64,000 nt of DNA from a bacterium (GCA_028821265.1 JAPPGU010000018.1:19535-83534); one strand, 5' to 3'; numbered from the stretch's first letter, positions 8,604-19,184 are shown. The notes: generated by a model not told the origin, from the sequence alone. Translations and numbers: made by a program.

Positions 8604-11342
8604 TCAAGCCTCGTACGCGGCTGGAACCGGAGGAAGCGGCCTCGTGAGCCAGCGGGGTCGACGCAGGCCTCCGGGTCCCGGTCCCGGACGTGTCCGGGCC
8701 ATCCACTCCTGGTAGATCTCATGCGATCTGGCCGTGTCCACGAAGACGTCGCCGTACCGGTCTTCGGAGCTGGCATGGCCCAATGTGACCCGCTGATGCC
8801 AGGCGTGCATGCCGGACACGGGATCGGGATGGACGGGGAAGGCGAGGTTCTGGTGGACGCCCGGATCGCGCCACCAGATCCGCTCGCTGTCCGGATCCTC
8901 CGACCGGAAGGGCTCGATGCCGGTCTTGTGCCGGAGCAGCCAGCCGCCATCGTGGCGCCCGATGTCCACCAGAGCCGATGACCAACGCTCGTTACCCATG
9001 TTGGCATCGAGACGCCATCGGCCCATGTGGTGGGAGGCGGCCACCACGCCCGGCCTGATCCCCTCGGTTCGCCAGGCCCGCATCACGAAGTAGCCGATGT
9101 CGGTGGTTATGCGCACCAGGTCCCCGGTTTCGAACCCGAGTTGGTCGGCGTCGATGGAGTTCATCCACAACGGATGGCCGTGGCTGATCTCGTACAGGTA
9201 CTTGGCGTTGCCCGACCGGGTGTGGATGAGGGTGGGCAGCCGGAAGATCGGGAGCAGGATGCGCTCGTCGCCTTCGAGGTCGAGGTCGCGCCAGTACACA
9301 TGGGACTTGAGATAGCCGGGTATGGCCGCATCCGCCCAATTCCAGGATTCGAGCGTGTCGGAGTGCCATTCGAGCAGGCGGGAGGGAGAGGTGAAACCGC
9401 TCCTGCGCTCCCCTTCGACCTCCACGCCCGGCTGCTCGGCGCCAACGACCTCCTCGTTCAACAGGTAGCGTTCGCGGTCGATCTCGAAGGCCCCGTACTT
9501 GCGCATGTACTCCAGCGGGGTCAGTCCTTCCTGTCCGGCCTGTTCCGGAAGTCCGGGCACCGAGTTGTCGAACATCCAGGCGTAGTACTCGTCCACGCTG
9601 ACCGGCCGGGACGGGTCGGCTGGGGACTCGTACCACTGCCTCACCCCGAGAGTGCCGTCGGGGTCGATCCGCCAGGAGAGGTCGATCCAGAACTCGTTCT
9701 CCTCCCACACCTCTCCGGGGTTGGCCTCGTAGGTGCGCTCGTACCGCTGTCCGGCCCGCTCGCCCGCCACCCGCAGCACGGGCTGGCGGAATCCGAGCCA
9801 GCGGGCTGCATGGGTCTCGTAGGAGTGGGTGTCGTGACGCTCGGCGCCCACCCCCATCGGCAGCACGTAGTCGGCGAACCAGGCCGTCTCCGACCAGGTC
9901 GGGCTGAGCGCCACGTGGAGGCCGACCTTGTCCTCGTCGGTGAGGGCCTCGAGCCAGGTGAAGCCGTCGGGGTTGGTCCAGATGGGGTTGTAGACACGGG
10001 TGAAGTAGACCTCGAGCCGTCCCCGGCCCTCCTTGAGGAAGTGCGGCAGCAGGTAGCTCAGCTCGTAGTGGCTGAGGGGGAACTCCGCCGGCCAGATCAG
10101 CTCGTTCCAGCGGTTCGCCGGGGGTGGCATGTTCCAGTGGTCGGGCTTGAACTTGTCCCACGCGCTCGGCGATGTGCCCCCCTCCGTACCCACCGATCCC
10201 GTGAGCACGTGCAGGAAGAAGAGGCAGCGGGCCACCTGCCAGCCCCCGAGGTTCCCCGACCCGGCGGCCCGCCACGTGTGGGAGGCGAAGCGGCTCCCCG
10301 CTTCGGCGATGCCCCTGGCTACCGCCTCGATACGTTCAGAATCCACCCCGGTCTCGGCGGCGGCGAATTCGATCGTGTAATCCGCATAGGTCTCGCGCAG
10401 CAGTTCGAGGAAGCTCTCGTAGGTGCGGGGCCGATCCGGCGCCCTTGCCTCGAGCGAGGCCTCCCAGTTGACCCACCGGCGCATGAACTCGTGATCCACA
10501 GCATCCCACTCGATCAGCCGGGCGGCGATGGCCAGGAGCATGGCCGCCTCGGTACCCGGCCACGGTGACAGCCAGTGGTCGGACATCGACGCAGTGTTGG
10601 AGAGGCGCGGGTCGATCGTCGCCACCTGCGCCCCCGCCTGGCGGGCCTCGATGATGCGCTGGGCGTGGGGGTTGAAGTAGTGCCCGGACTCGAGCTGGGC
10701 CGACAGCAGGAGGATGAAGCGGGCGTTGGCGAAGTCGGCCGAGGGCCGGTCGTACCCCATCCACATGGCGTAGCCGGTGCGGGCCCCCGACGAGCAGATG
10801 TTGGTGTGGCTGTTGTGCCCGTCCACCCCCCAGGACCGGAGGATGCGGTCGATGAAGCCGTCCTCGCCGGGCCGTCCCACGTGGTAGATGACCTCGTCGT
10901 GACGGTCCTCGGTCAGGGCCGTGCGGATCCGGGACGCGATGTCCCCGAGGGCCTCCTCCCAGGAGACCCGCTCCCACTCCCCTCCGCCGCGGGGCCCGAC
11001 CCTCCGCAGTGGGTGCAGGATCCGCTCCGGGTCGTACATCTGGTTGAGGGTCGCCGGTCCCTTGGCGCAGTTGCGGCCTCTCGATCCGGGATGCTCCGGG
11101 TTGCCCTCGAAGCGCCGCACCCGGCCGCTGTCCTTGTCGACGTACGCCAGCAGCCCGCAGCCGGCCTCGCAGTTGAAACAGGTGGTCGGCACCAGCCGGT
11201 AGCGCCGCTTGACCCGCTCGGGCCAGGCCTTGGCGTCGTACTCCTCCCAGTCGTCCCAGGACTCGGTCGGCGGGAAGGGAACCAGACCCGTCCCTGGGAC
11301 CAGCCGGGGCAGGCGATCCGTGGCGCGCCGGTCCCTATCCAT
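8604..11342 (-). CDS. Molybdopterin (bis-MGD) oxidoreductase catalytic subunit
   Basis: CFNCEAGC [4Fe-4S] motif, NCAKGPATLNQMYDPERILHPL, C-terminal MGD-binding domain. Confidence 0.85.
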   Translation of the reverse strand: MDRDRRATDRLPRLVPGTGLVPFPPTESWDDWEEYDAKAWPERVKRRYRLVPTTCFNCEAGCGLLAYVDKDSGRVRRFEGNPEHPGSRGRNCAKGPATLNQMYDPERILHPLRRVGPRGGGEWERVSWEEALGDIASRIRTALTEDRHDEVIYHVGRPGEDGFIDRILRSWGVDGHNSHTNICSSGARTGYAMWMGYDRPSADFANARFILLLSAQLESGHYFNPHAQRIIEARQAGAQVATIDPRLSNTASMSDHWLSPWPGTEAAMLLAIAARLIEWDAVDHEFMRRWVNWEASLEARAPDRPRTYESFLELLRETYADYTIEFAAAETGVDSERIEAVARGIAEAGSRFASHTWRAAGSGNLGGWQVARCLFFLHVLTGSVGTEGGTSPSAWDKFKPDHWNMPPPANRWNELIWPAEFPLSHYELSYLLPHFLKEGRGRLEVYFTRVYNPIWTNPDGFTWLEALTDEDKVGLHVALSPTWSETAWFADYVLPMGVGAERHDTHSYETHAARWLGFRQPVLRVAGERAGQRYERTYEANPGEVWEENEFWIDLSWRIDPDGTLGVRQWYESPADPSRPVSVDEYYAWMFDNSVPGLPEQAGQEGLTPLEYMRKYGAFEIDRERYLLNEEVVGAEQPGVEVEGERRSGFTSPSRLLEWHSDTLESWNWADAAIPGYLKSHVYWRDLDLEGDERILLPIFRLPTLIHTRSGNAKYLYEISHGHPLWMNSIDADQLGFETGDLVRITTDIGYFVMRAWRTEGIRPGVVAASHHMGRWRLDANMGNERWSSALVDIGRHDGGWLLRHKTGIEPFRSEDPDSERIWWRDPGVHQNLAFPVHPDPVSGMHAWHQRVTLGHASSEDRYGDVFVDTARSHEIYQEWMARTRPGPGPGGLRRPRWLTRPLPPVPAAYEA

Positions 11343-11360
11343 GGTGATCTCCGCGTCCGC

Positions 11361-12941
11361 TCACGACAGCGGCACCGCCTGGCCCGCCCTGACGAACGCA
11401 TCGTCCGCGAACCAGATCCCGATCAGAGCCGCCAGGCCACCCAACTCGGCCACCCAGAGCGGAACGCCGGCGCCGCCCAGGAAGACCGCTCCCAGCACCA
11501 GGGGTATGACCACCCCGATCACCTGGCCACCGAGCCACCACTCCCTCGCATGGGCGCCCCTCGTCAGGTGGTGCATCGCGGCGGCATGGTTACGGGTCGG
11601 GTGCCGCGAGACGATTTCCACCACCGCGACAAGCGCCAGCGCCGCGGCGCCGCCGACGAGGGCCCAGGCGAACACCCGCTGGACCGTCGGCGCCAGATCG
11701 AACACCGGCGCGGCCAGCAGTCCCGCGCCACCACCCGCCGCGAAAGCGCCGGCCAGCATGTGCCACAGCAGCGTCGGGCTCTGCCAGAGATCCCGGCCCT
11801 CGGCCTGGCCGAACAGGAAGGCGGTGTAGCCGGCCACGCCCAGACCGACGACCGCCCCCGCCCAGATGAGTACGGGGAGGAAGCCTGCGCCGGCTAGCCC
11901 GGACACGAACCAGAGGCCGAGGATCGCCGCCTGGGCGGCCAGGATCCAGGCGCCCTTGACCAGCCACGATCCGGGGTTGCCCTTGGTCAGGAGGTAATAG
12001 AACCGGTCGGGCCGCTTGAGGTCCCCCACCAGCAGGACACCGGTGAGGGCCAGGAAGATGCCGGCGATCAAGGGGGCTCCCCACCGAGCGAAGGTGCTGT
12101 CCGTGCCGGCGCCGGCCAGCAACGAGAGCGCCAGGACCATGACGATGCCCGCGGAGATGCCTTTGGTGAGAAAGTAACTCGACACACGCCACCCCCACGG
12201 CATCGGGTGGTCGGTGTTGTAGACGACGCGCGGGGGGAGGTCCTCCTTAGTGCGGCGTGAGGACGGTCGGCCCCCTGTCCCGCCGTTGCCACTGCGCCCG
12301 GCCGGGGGCGTCAGTTCGACGGTCATGAACGACGGCGCCGGATCGCGCCAGATGCCCCCGTCGCCAGGGTCGACAGCCCCCAACGGGTCGATACCGGCCG
12401 GCTCGACTCCCCGGTACCACAGGTTCGGCGCGGTGCCCTGCTCCGGGGACCGCTGGAGCATCCGCTCGCCATGAACCATTTGCGAGATGGGCGTGGTCGG
12501 GTCATGGACATCCCCCGAGATGATCGCTCCTTCCGGACAGACCACCACGCAGGCCGGTTCGAGCCCGACCTCCACCCTATGCACGCAGTAGTTGCACTTC
12601 TGGGCGGTGTTGTCGTGGGGATCGATGTAAAGGGCGTCGTAGGGACAGGCCTGCATGCAGCTCTTGCAACCGATGCAAAGGCTGGTGTCGAAGTCGACTA
12701 TCCCGTCATCCCGGCGGAAAAGGGCATTGGTGGGGCAGATCGATATGCAGGGGGCGTCGGTGCAGTGGTTGCACCGCATCACCGAGAACGATCGCTTGGT
12801 GTCAGGCCAGGTTCCCGCCTCGATGTACTTGACCCAGGTGCGGTTCACTCCCAGCGGCACGTCGTGCTCGGTCTTGCAAGCCACGGTGCAGGCGTGACAG
12901 CCGATACACGCCGTCTGGTCGATGATGAAGCCGAACTGCAA
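11361..12941 (-). CDS. Fused 4Fe-4S dicluster (DmsB/PsrB-like) and NrfD-type membrane subunit
   Basis: N-terminal Cys clusters (CIGCHACTVAC, CNHCTDAPCISIC, CIGCKSCMQAC) followed by about eight TM helices of NrfD type; TTG start at 12941. Confidence 0.8.
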   Translation of the reverse strand: MQFGFIIDQTACIGCHACTVACKTEHDVPLGVNRTWVKYIEAGTWPDTKRSFSVMRCNHCTDAPCISICPTNALFRRDDGIVDFDTSLCIGCKSCMQACPYDALYIDPHDNTAQKCNYCVHRVEVGLEPACVVVCPEGAIISGDVHDPTTPISQMVHGERMLQRSPEQGTAPNLWYRGVEPAGIDPLGAVDPGDGGIWRDPAPSFMTVELTPPAGRSGNGGTGGRPSSRRTKEDLPPRVVYNTDHPMPWGWRVSSYFLTKGISAGIVMVLALSLLAGAGTDSTFARWGAPLIAGIFLALTGVLLVGDLKRPDRFYYLLTKGNPGSWLVKGAWILAAQAAILGLWFVSGLAGAGFLPVLIWAGAVVGLGVAGYTAFLFGQAEGRDLWQSPTLLWHMLAGAFAAGGGAGLLAAPVFDLAPTVQRVFAWALVGGAAALALVAVVEIVSRHPTRNHAAAMHHLTRGAHAREWWLGGQVIGVVIPLVLGAVFLGGAGVPLWVAELGGLAALIGIWFADDAFVRAGQAVPLS

Positions 12942-13117
12942 GGCACTCCCTCTAAACCTGGACCCGCGGGCGCAACCCCGGCCCTGCAAGGGTAATCCGC
13001 CTCGTCGTGCTGGACGCTCTATACCGGGACACCGCCAGGGCGATACGCGTCTGGGCCGCGATTCGCCCTCAGGCTTACCGACACTTGGTCGGATAACGCG
13101 TGTAACGTTCTGCGACT

Positions 13118-14041
13118 ATGCAACCCCTGGTAGAAGCCGCCGATCTGACCAAGCGGTTCGGCGACTTCACCGCAGTCGACGCCATCGGCTTCTCCGTCGC
13201 CTCCGGTGAGGTGTTCGGCTTCCTCGGTCCCAACGGTGCGGGCAAGAGCTCCACCATGCGGATGATCGGCGCCGTCTCGCCCGTGACGTCCGGGCGGCTG
13301 CGCGTGTTCGGTCTCGATCCGGCCACCGACGGCCGGCGCATCCGGTCCCGGCTGGGGGTGGTGCCCCAGGACGACTCGCTCGACATGGAACTGAGCGTGG
13401 AGGAGAACCTGTACATCTACGGCCGGTACTACGACCTCCCCCGCCGCGAGATCCGGGCGCGTATCGAGGAGTTGATCGACTTCGCCCAGCTCGGAGAGCA
13501 CCGTGCGTCGCGGGTGGACCCGCTCTCGGGCGGGATGAAGCGGCGCCTCACCATCGCCAGGGGCCTGATCAACCGTCCCGACCTCCTGCTCCTCGACGAG
13601 CCGACCACGGGACTCGACCCCCAGGCCCGTCATGTGCTGTGGGACCGTCTCTACCGCCTCAAGCAGGACGGGGTCACGCAGATAATCACCACCCACTACA
13701 TGGACGAGGCCGAGCAGTTGTGTGATCGGCTGGTGATCATGGATCGGGGCCGCATCGTCGCCGAGGGATCACCCCGAGGTCTTATCGAGACCCACTCGAC
13801 CCGCGAGGTGTTGGAGGTGCGCTTCCCGGTCGGAGAACTGGAGCCGGCCGGGCCGACGCTCCAGAAGACGGCCGATCGGGTTGAGTTGCTGGCCGATCGG
13901 GCACTTCTCTACACCTCCGATGCCGACTCGGCTCTGGGGGAGATACACCGGCTCGGCCTCCGGCCGGAGAGCGCTCTGGTGCGCCGCAGCACGCTCGAGG
14001 ACGTCTTCCTCAAGCTCACCGGACGCACCCTGGTCGACTGA
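13118..14041 (+). CDS. ABC transporter ATP-binding protein (NodI/DrrA-like)
   Basis: Walker A GPNGAGKSS, signature LSGGMKRRL, Walker B LLLLDEPTTGLDP. Confidence 0.9.
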   Translation: MQPLVEAADLTKRFGDFTAVDAIGFSVASGEVFGFLGPNGAGKSSTMRMIGAVSPVTSGRLRVFGLDPATDGRRIRSRLGVVPQDDSLDMELSVEENLYIYGRYYDLPRREIRARIEELIDFAQLGEHRASRVDPLSGGMKRRLTIARGLINRPDLLLLDEPTTGLDPQARHVLWDRLYRLKQDGVTQIITTHYMDEAEQLCDRLVIMDRGRIVAEGSPRGLIETHSTREVLEVRFPVGELEPAGPTLQKTADRVELLADRALLYTSDADSALGEIHRLGLRPESALVRRSTLEDVFLKLTGRTLVD

Positions 14042-14054
14042 CCGGGGACGGCTG

Positions 14055-14834
14055 ATGCAGGTACCTGGAGCGCTGCGCGTCGTAGAGGCGAACGCCATCG
14101 CGTACCGGAGGGTCTGGAAGGGGTCGGCCTTCTCCTCATTCGTCACGCCGGCCCTGTTCCTGGTGGCGATGGGCCTGGGCCTCGGGTCACTGGTGGACCG
14201 TGGAGCGGGCGCCCCCGGTTTCGAGGACCTCAGCTACGTGGCCTTCCTCGCTCCCGGACTCCTCGCCGCCAGCGCCATGCAGTCCGGGGCGGCCGAGGGA
14301 TCATTTCAGGTGATCGCCGGGATGAAGTGGACCCGCAACTACCACTCCGTGGTCGCCTCGCCGGTCGGCACCGGCGGCCTGGTCGGGGGTCACTTCATCT
14401 GGACCGGCCTCCGGGTGCTGATGGTCTCGGTGATCTTCGGGGCGGTAGCGGCCGCCCTGGGGGCTATCTCGCCGGTCGCCGCACTGGCCCTGGCGCCCAT
14501 CGGGATACTCATCGGCCTGGCCACCGTCGCGCCGATGACCGCCTTCACGGCCAACCGGGAGAACACCGAAGCGCTCACCGCGGTCTTCCGCTTCGGCATC
14601 ACGCCCATGTACCTCTTCTCGGGCGCCTTCTTCCCGATCACCCAGCTACCCGATTGGCTCCAGTCCGTGGCAACCGTGACGCCGCTGTGGCACGCGGTCG
14701 AACTGGCCAGGCGGGTAGCCCTCGGGTATGACTCGACCCTTCCGGCCTGGCAACACGTCGGATACCTGGTCCTGGTATTCGTCGTGGGGGCGGCCTTGAC
14801 CTACCGCCTCTTCTCCCGGCGGCTGAACGTATGA
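14055..14834 (+). CDS. ABC-2 type transporter permease (NodJ-like)
   Basis: ABC-2 permease with FSGAFFPITQLPDWLQ motif; follows ATPase. Confidence 0.85.
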   Translation: MQVPGALRVVEANAIAYRRVWKGSAFSSFVTPALFLVAMGLGLGSLVDRGAGAPGFEDLSYVAFLAPGLLAASAMQSGAAEGSFQVIAGMKWTRNYHSVVASPVGTGGLVGGHFIWTGLRVLMVSVIFGAVAAALGAISPVAALALAPIGILIGLATVAPMTAFTANRENTEALTAVFRFGITPMYLFSGAFFPITQLPDWLQSVATVTPLWHAVELARRVALGYDSTLPAWQHVGYLVLVFVVGAALTYRLFSRRLNV

Positions 14835-15640
14835 CCACCCGCACCCTGGCACTCCGGATCCTGCCGCCTCCGCTGGTCGGGCTGCGCGCCCATCGCCTGA
14901 TCGAGCGCAACATGCTCGTCTACAGGCGGGCCTGGATGATCATCGTGTCGGGCTTCTTCGAGCCGGTGTTCTACCTGCTCTCGCTAGGGATCGGAATGGG
15001 CCGCCTGGTCGGAGAAGTAGCCGGTCCGGAGGGTACGACGCTGAGCTATGCGGCCTTCGTGGCGCCGGCCCTCCTGGCGGCGTCAGCCATGAACGGGGCG
15101 GTGCTCGAGTCGACCATCAACATCTTCATCAAGCTCCGGTACGGCAAGATCTACGACGCCATCCTCGCCACCCCCCTTCGCCCGTGGGACATCGCCATCG
15201 GGGAGATAACCTGGTCGCTGATCCGCGGTGTCCTCTACTCGACCGGATTCGTGGTGGTCATGGCGGCGATGGGCCTGGTCGCCACACCGCTGGTGATCCT
15301 GGCGATACCTGCGGCGACGCTGATCGGCTTTGCCTTCGGAGCGGTCGGCATGGCGGCCAGTACATTCATGCGTAGCTGGCAGGACTTCGACCTGGTCGTG
15401 CTGTGCCTGCTGCCCCTCTTCCTGTTCAGCGCTACTTTCTACCCGCTGGACATCTACCCGCCGGCCCTCCAGGCCCTCACCCAGCTCTCCCCGCTGTATC
15501 ACGGGGTCGAGCTCATCCGGGCTTTCACCTTCCGCTCCTTCGACCTGGGCATCTTGGGCCACGTGGCCTATCTGGTAGCGCTCGGATCGGTGGGACTCAT
15601 GGTCACCGGACGGCGGCTCGGGACCCTGCTCAACCCGTAA
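14831..15640 (+). CDS. ABC-2 type transporter permease (NodJ-like)
   Basis: Paralogous permease, FSATFYPLDIYPPALQALTQLSPLYHGVEL; overlaps previous gene. Confidence 0.85.
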   Translation: MTTRTLALRILPPPLVGLRAHRLIERNMLVYRRAWMIIVSGFFEPVFYLLSLGIGMGRLVGEVAGPEGTTLSYAAFVAPALLAASAMNGAVLESTINIFIKLRYGKIYDAILATPLRPWDIAIGEITWSLIRGVLYSTGFVVVMAAMGLVATPLVILAIPAATLIGFAFGAVGMAASTFMRSWQDFDLVVLCLLPLFLFSATFYPLDIYPPALQALTQLSPLYHGVELIRAFTFRSFDLGILGHVAYLVALGSVGLMVTGRRLGTLLNP

Positions 15641-15775
15641 GGGTCGGCTCCCGACCGTTCGGACCTTCTCGCACGGCGACGATTCCACCCGTCCGGATGA
15701 CCGGGATAGTGCCGGTTAGCGCTGTCGGCGCCCCTTTCCGGGTAGGTTCTGGGGCCATCACTTGATGTCCGCCGA

Positions 15776-17392
15776 TCAGGAGGGCTCCCTAGTGGAGACC
15801 GGGGTCGGCTCGGCCCACGGCTCTTCCGAAGATCGGGCAGGATCCGGCTGCTCGTGAGGGAGAACGTCTCGGAGGGGAAGCCCTCGCAGCATCAGACCGG
15901 CGATGGTCGCCGCAACCGCCACCGGAATCGCCAACCGGAACATCTGAGCGGAGCTGAGCGCCACCGCCTCCCGGATGACATCGCGTACGGCTGTCTCCAT
16001 CGTGGCGACGACCGCCGGGCTCGCGACCAGTTCGCTGACGTCCAGGTCCGACGCGGGCGAATCCGGCGGCAGCCTGGCGGCGAGGAGTCCTGCGAGACGG
16101 GCGTTGAACAGTGCCCCGAACACGGCAACCCCTGTGCTCCCGCCGAGTTGGCGGAACACCTGCACCGACGATGTGGCCACTCCCAGGTCGCGCGGGTGGA
16201 CCGAGTTCTGTATGACCAGGATCAGCACCGGGATCAGGATTCCCATGCTCAGGCCGAAGACGACGAGGTAGGTGGCCGCGGCCACCGGGCTGGTCGACAC
16301 GGTCATGGTGCTGAGCAGCGCCAGTCCGATCCCGAGGAGCACCGGCCCTGCTACGACCACCGAGCGGTAGCGACCCCATCGCGCCACCATCCGTCCCGAC
16401 ACGAGGCTGGCCACCAGGGAGGCGGTGAGCATCGGAACCAGAAGGAGCCCGGAATTCGTCGCTGACATGCCCAGCGAGATCTGCAGGAAGACGGGGAAGT
16501 AGGCCAGCGGCAGGAAGAGGCCGAAGCCGGCGATGAAGCTGGTCGCGTTGACAGCCGAGAACTCGCGGTTCCGGAAGAGGAAGAGGGGCAGGATGGGAGA
16601 AGGGGCTCTTCCCTCCTGCCTCACGAACCACACCAGAGCCAGCACCCCGATGGCCATCGTCGCGATGATCACCGGCGAGTCCCACGCTTGCTCCTGAACC
16701 CCCAAGCTCGCGACCATCATGACCGCTGCCAGCCCGACCGCAAGAAGAGCCGCCCCGAACCAGTCCACCACGATCCCCCCGGTCGCCGGCGGATCAACCA
16801 GGTTCCTGCGGATGACGGTCAAGGTGATCATGGCCAGAAGAACGCTGGGATAGAACGCGAGACGCCACGAGACGTGATCGACGGCCAATCCTCCCAGCAA
16901 GGGTCCGCAGACGCTGGTGACCGCGAACACGGCGCTTATGTACACCTGGTACCGGCCTCGCTGCCGCGGTGGGATCATGTCGCCGACGATCATGTAGCTG
17001 AGGGAGATCAGGCCTGCCGATCCGGCTCCCTGGACAGCCCGGCAAGCGATGAGTTGACCGATGCTCTGGCTGAGGCCTGCTGCACAGGAACCCAAGGTGA
17101 ACAGGAGGATGGCGACCTGCATCAGCCTCCGGCGACCGTAGATGTCCGACAGCTTGCCGTAGAGCGGAACCGTGACCGTAGACGCGAGCACGTTGGCGGT
17201 CAGCACCCAGGGAAGCAGCGTGAGCGCGCCCATCTCGCCCACGATGGTCGGCAAGGCGGTGGACACGATCGTGTAGTCCATCGAGGCGATGGCCATGGCC
17301 AGCAGCAACGCGATAAACGTTCTTCGCGCCTTCGGCGTCAGCCCCGATGCGCTCCCACCTGCGCCGACACGAGCTCCGGGTCGCCGGATCAT
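15776..17392 (-). CDS. MFS transporter, DHA2 (EmrB/QacA) drug exporter family
   Basis: 14-TM MFS; YTIVSTALPTIVGEMG, GKLSDIYGRRR. Confidence 0.85.
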   Translation of the reverse strand: MIRRPGARVGAGGSASGLTPKARRTFIALLLAMAIASMDYTIVSTALPTIVGEMGALTLLPWVLTANVLASTVTVPLYGKLSDIYGRRRLMQVAILLFTLGSCAAGLSQSIGQLIACRAVQGAGSAGLISLSYMIVGDMIPPRQRGRYQVYISAVFAVTSVCGPLLGGLAVDHVSWRLAFYPSVLLAMITLTVIRRNLVDPPATGGIVVDWFGAALLAVGLAAVMMVASLGVQEQAWDSPVIIATMAIGVLALVWFVRQEGRAPSPILPLFLFRNREFSAVNATSFIAGFGLFLPLAYFPVFLQISLGMSATNSGLLLVPMLTASLVASLVSGRMVARWGRYRSVVVAGPVLLGIGLALLSTMTVSTSPVAAATYLVVFGLSMGILIPVLILVIQNSVHPRDLGVATSSVQVFRQLGGSTGVAVFGALFNARLAGLLAARLPPDSPASDLDVSELVASPAVVATMETAVRDVIREAVALSSAQMFRLAIPVAVAATIAGLMLRGLPLRDVLPHEQPDPARSSEEPWAEPTPVSTREPS

Positions 17393-17450
17393 CGACGAGT
17401 TCGCCGGTCGGCGCCCGGCGACGCCAACCCGGTCGCCCGATAACGGAGTC

Positions 17451-17690
17451 TCACCCGCGCACAGCCCGGAACCGGGCTACGCGATCGACGGCTAGCTCCA
17501 AGGGGGTCAGGTCGAGCATGGCGCTAACCCCCATGGGCCCGATCAGCTTCTCCATCGTCCGCCCGCCTTCTCCGGTGGCAAGGAAGGTCACCACCTCGTG
17601 GCCGGCCTCCTGTAGCCGGGGCGGTCCACGCGTTGGCGTCGTCAGCGTAGCGAGGGTCCGGGTCTTCGCCCCGGCAACCTCCTCACCGGC
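17451..17690 (-). pseudogene. Remnant of Tm-1-like ATP-binding (UPF0261) protein
   Basis: Manual minus-strand translation gives LQEAGHEVVTFLATGEGGRTMEKLIGPMGVSAMLDLTPLELAVDRVA, bounded by stops and with no start. Confidence 0.6.
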
Positions 17691-17720
17691 CTACGCGGAG
17701 CCCTCCCCGACTTAGGTCGC

Positions 17721-19070
17721 TCAGGCGGTCTCTCGCGAGAGCCGTTCCAGCACGTCGGGCACGCCTCCGGGAGTCACCACGACCACCCGCAGGCCCGCTG
17801 CCTCCAGGAAGGCGCAGGCGGCGAGGGCCCGGTAGCCGCTCCCGCAGGTCACCCATACCTCTCTCGACCGATCCAAGCCTTCGGGAAGGCCGTCCTTGAG
17901 GTGGGGCAGGTAGCGGTAGAGGGATCCCTCGAGGTGGCACTCCTCCCACTCCCCCGGCGAACGGACGTCCAGCACCTGGAGGTCGTCGCGCGCTGCCATG
18001 GCCGCGGCCAACTCGTCCGTGGTCCTGGTCTCGAACGACGCCAGAGCGCCGCCGGAGCCCACCCAGCCGGAGACTCCGTACACCACCCCCAGCACGCTGT
18101 CGAACCCGATCCGCCCGAACTGGCGGGCCACTTCCTCCACATCCTGGCCGGGCTGGGCCACCAGGACCACCGGGTTGTCGAAGGGCAGGAGCCAACCGGC
18201 CCACACCGCCACCTGGTCGCTCATCTCCAACCCCAGCGAGCCCGGAATGTGCCCGGCCGCGTATGCGCCGTGCGGCCGTATGTCGACCAGCCTGGCATCG
18301 TCCGGCAGGTCCGACGGGTCCAAGACGTCGAGTTCCGGACTCGGCAGGGGTTCGGGTCCCATGAGGTTGATCGGCCCCATGTGGGCGTAGTAGGCGGGGA
18401 AGGGTTGGAGTCCGGCCAGCTGCCCGGCGGCGAAGGCGCCGGCGTCCGGGTAGGCCAGCACCGGATTGGTCCGCCGCTCCATCCCGATGGTCGAGACGGT
18501 CCGCCCGGCTCCCGACGCGGTGCAGAACGACCCCTCACCGTGGGTGGGATACAGGCCGGTCTCGTCGGGAAGCTCAGCCAACCGATGGACCGACAGGTAT
18601 TGGAGCCGGGCGAGTTGCTCCGCCCGGTCACCGCCGAGCAGGTCGGACCGTCCTGCGGAACCAACCAGCAGGCTCCCGCCGGAGAACACCGCGGCGATCT
18701 CCCCTTCCACCAGGATCATGTAGCTCACGTGCTCGGGTGTGTGGCCGGGCGTATGCAAGGGCCGGATCACCACCGGACCGCCGGGGAGATCCTCCTTGTG
18801 GAATGCAGGAAAGTGGTCGAAGGCAGCGCCCGCGGCCGCCGGCAGCACGAGCCGGGCGCCGGTACGGCGGGCAAGTTCGCGCCCGCCCGACACGTAGTCG
18901 TTGTGGACATGGGTCTCGAGGACATGGGTGAGACGGATGCCCGCATCAAGGACGGCTTGCTCGAACCGTTCCACGTCCCGCTGCGGATCGACCACCACGC
19001 CGCCCCCGTCGTGAGCCAGTAGGTAGGTGCTGTCCCCCAACCCGTCGGTCCGGAACGTTGTGATGTCCAT
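17721..19070 (-). CDS. MBL-fold metallohydrolase / rhodanese-domain fusion (persulfide dioxygenase-like)
   Basis: THVHNDYVSGG, HTPGHTPEHVSY, two C-terminal rhodanese-like domains (LDVRSPGEWEECH, VTCGSGYRA). Confidence 0.85.
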   Translation of the reverse strand: MDITTFRTDGLGDSTYLLAHDGGGVVVDPQRDVERFEQAVLDAGIRLTHVLETHVHNDYVSGGRELARRTGARLVLPAAAGAAFDHFPAFHKEDLPGGPVVIRPLHTPGHTPEHVSYMILVEGEIAAVFSGGSLLVGSAGRSDLLGGDRAEQLARLQYLSVHRLAELPDETGLYPTHGEGSFCTASGAGRTVSTIGMERRTNPVLAYPDAGAFAAGQLAGLQPFPAYYAHMGPINLMGPEPLPSPELDVLDPSDLPDDARLVDIRPHGAYAAGHIPGSLGLEMSDQVAVWAGWLLPFDNPVVLVAQPGQDVEEVARQFGRIGFDSVLGVVYGVSGWVGSGGALASFETRTTDELAAAMAARDDLQVLDVRSPGEWEECHLEGSLYRYLPHLKDGLPEGLDRSREVWVTCGSGYRALAACAFLEAAGLRVVVVTPGGVPDVLERLSRETA

Positions 19071-19184
19071 GTCCCTCCCAGGAGCGCGGCATACCGGCCT
19101 GTGCCCCACCCTATCCGAGAGCCGCCAGGTACGGCTGCCGGCCTTGGTCTCTCCAGGTCGTGGAGGCGCTGCCGGCAAGGCCCG

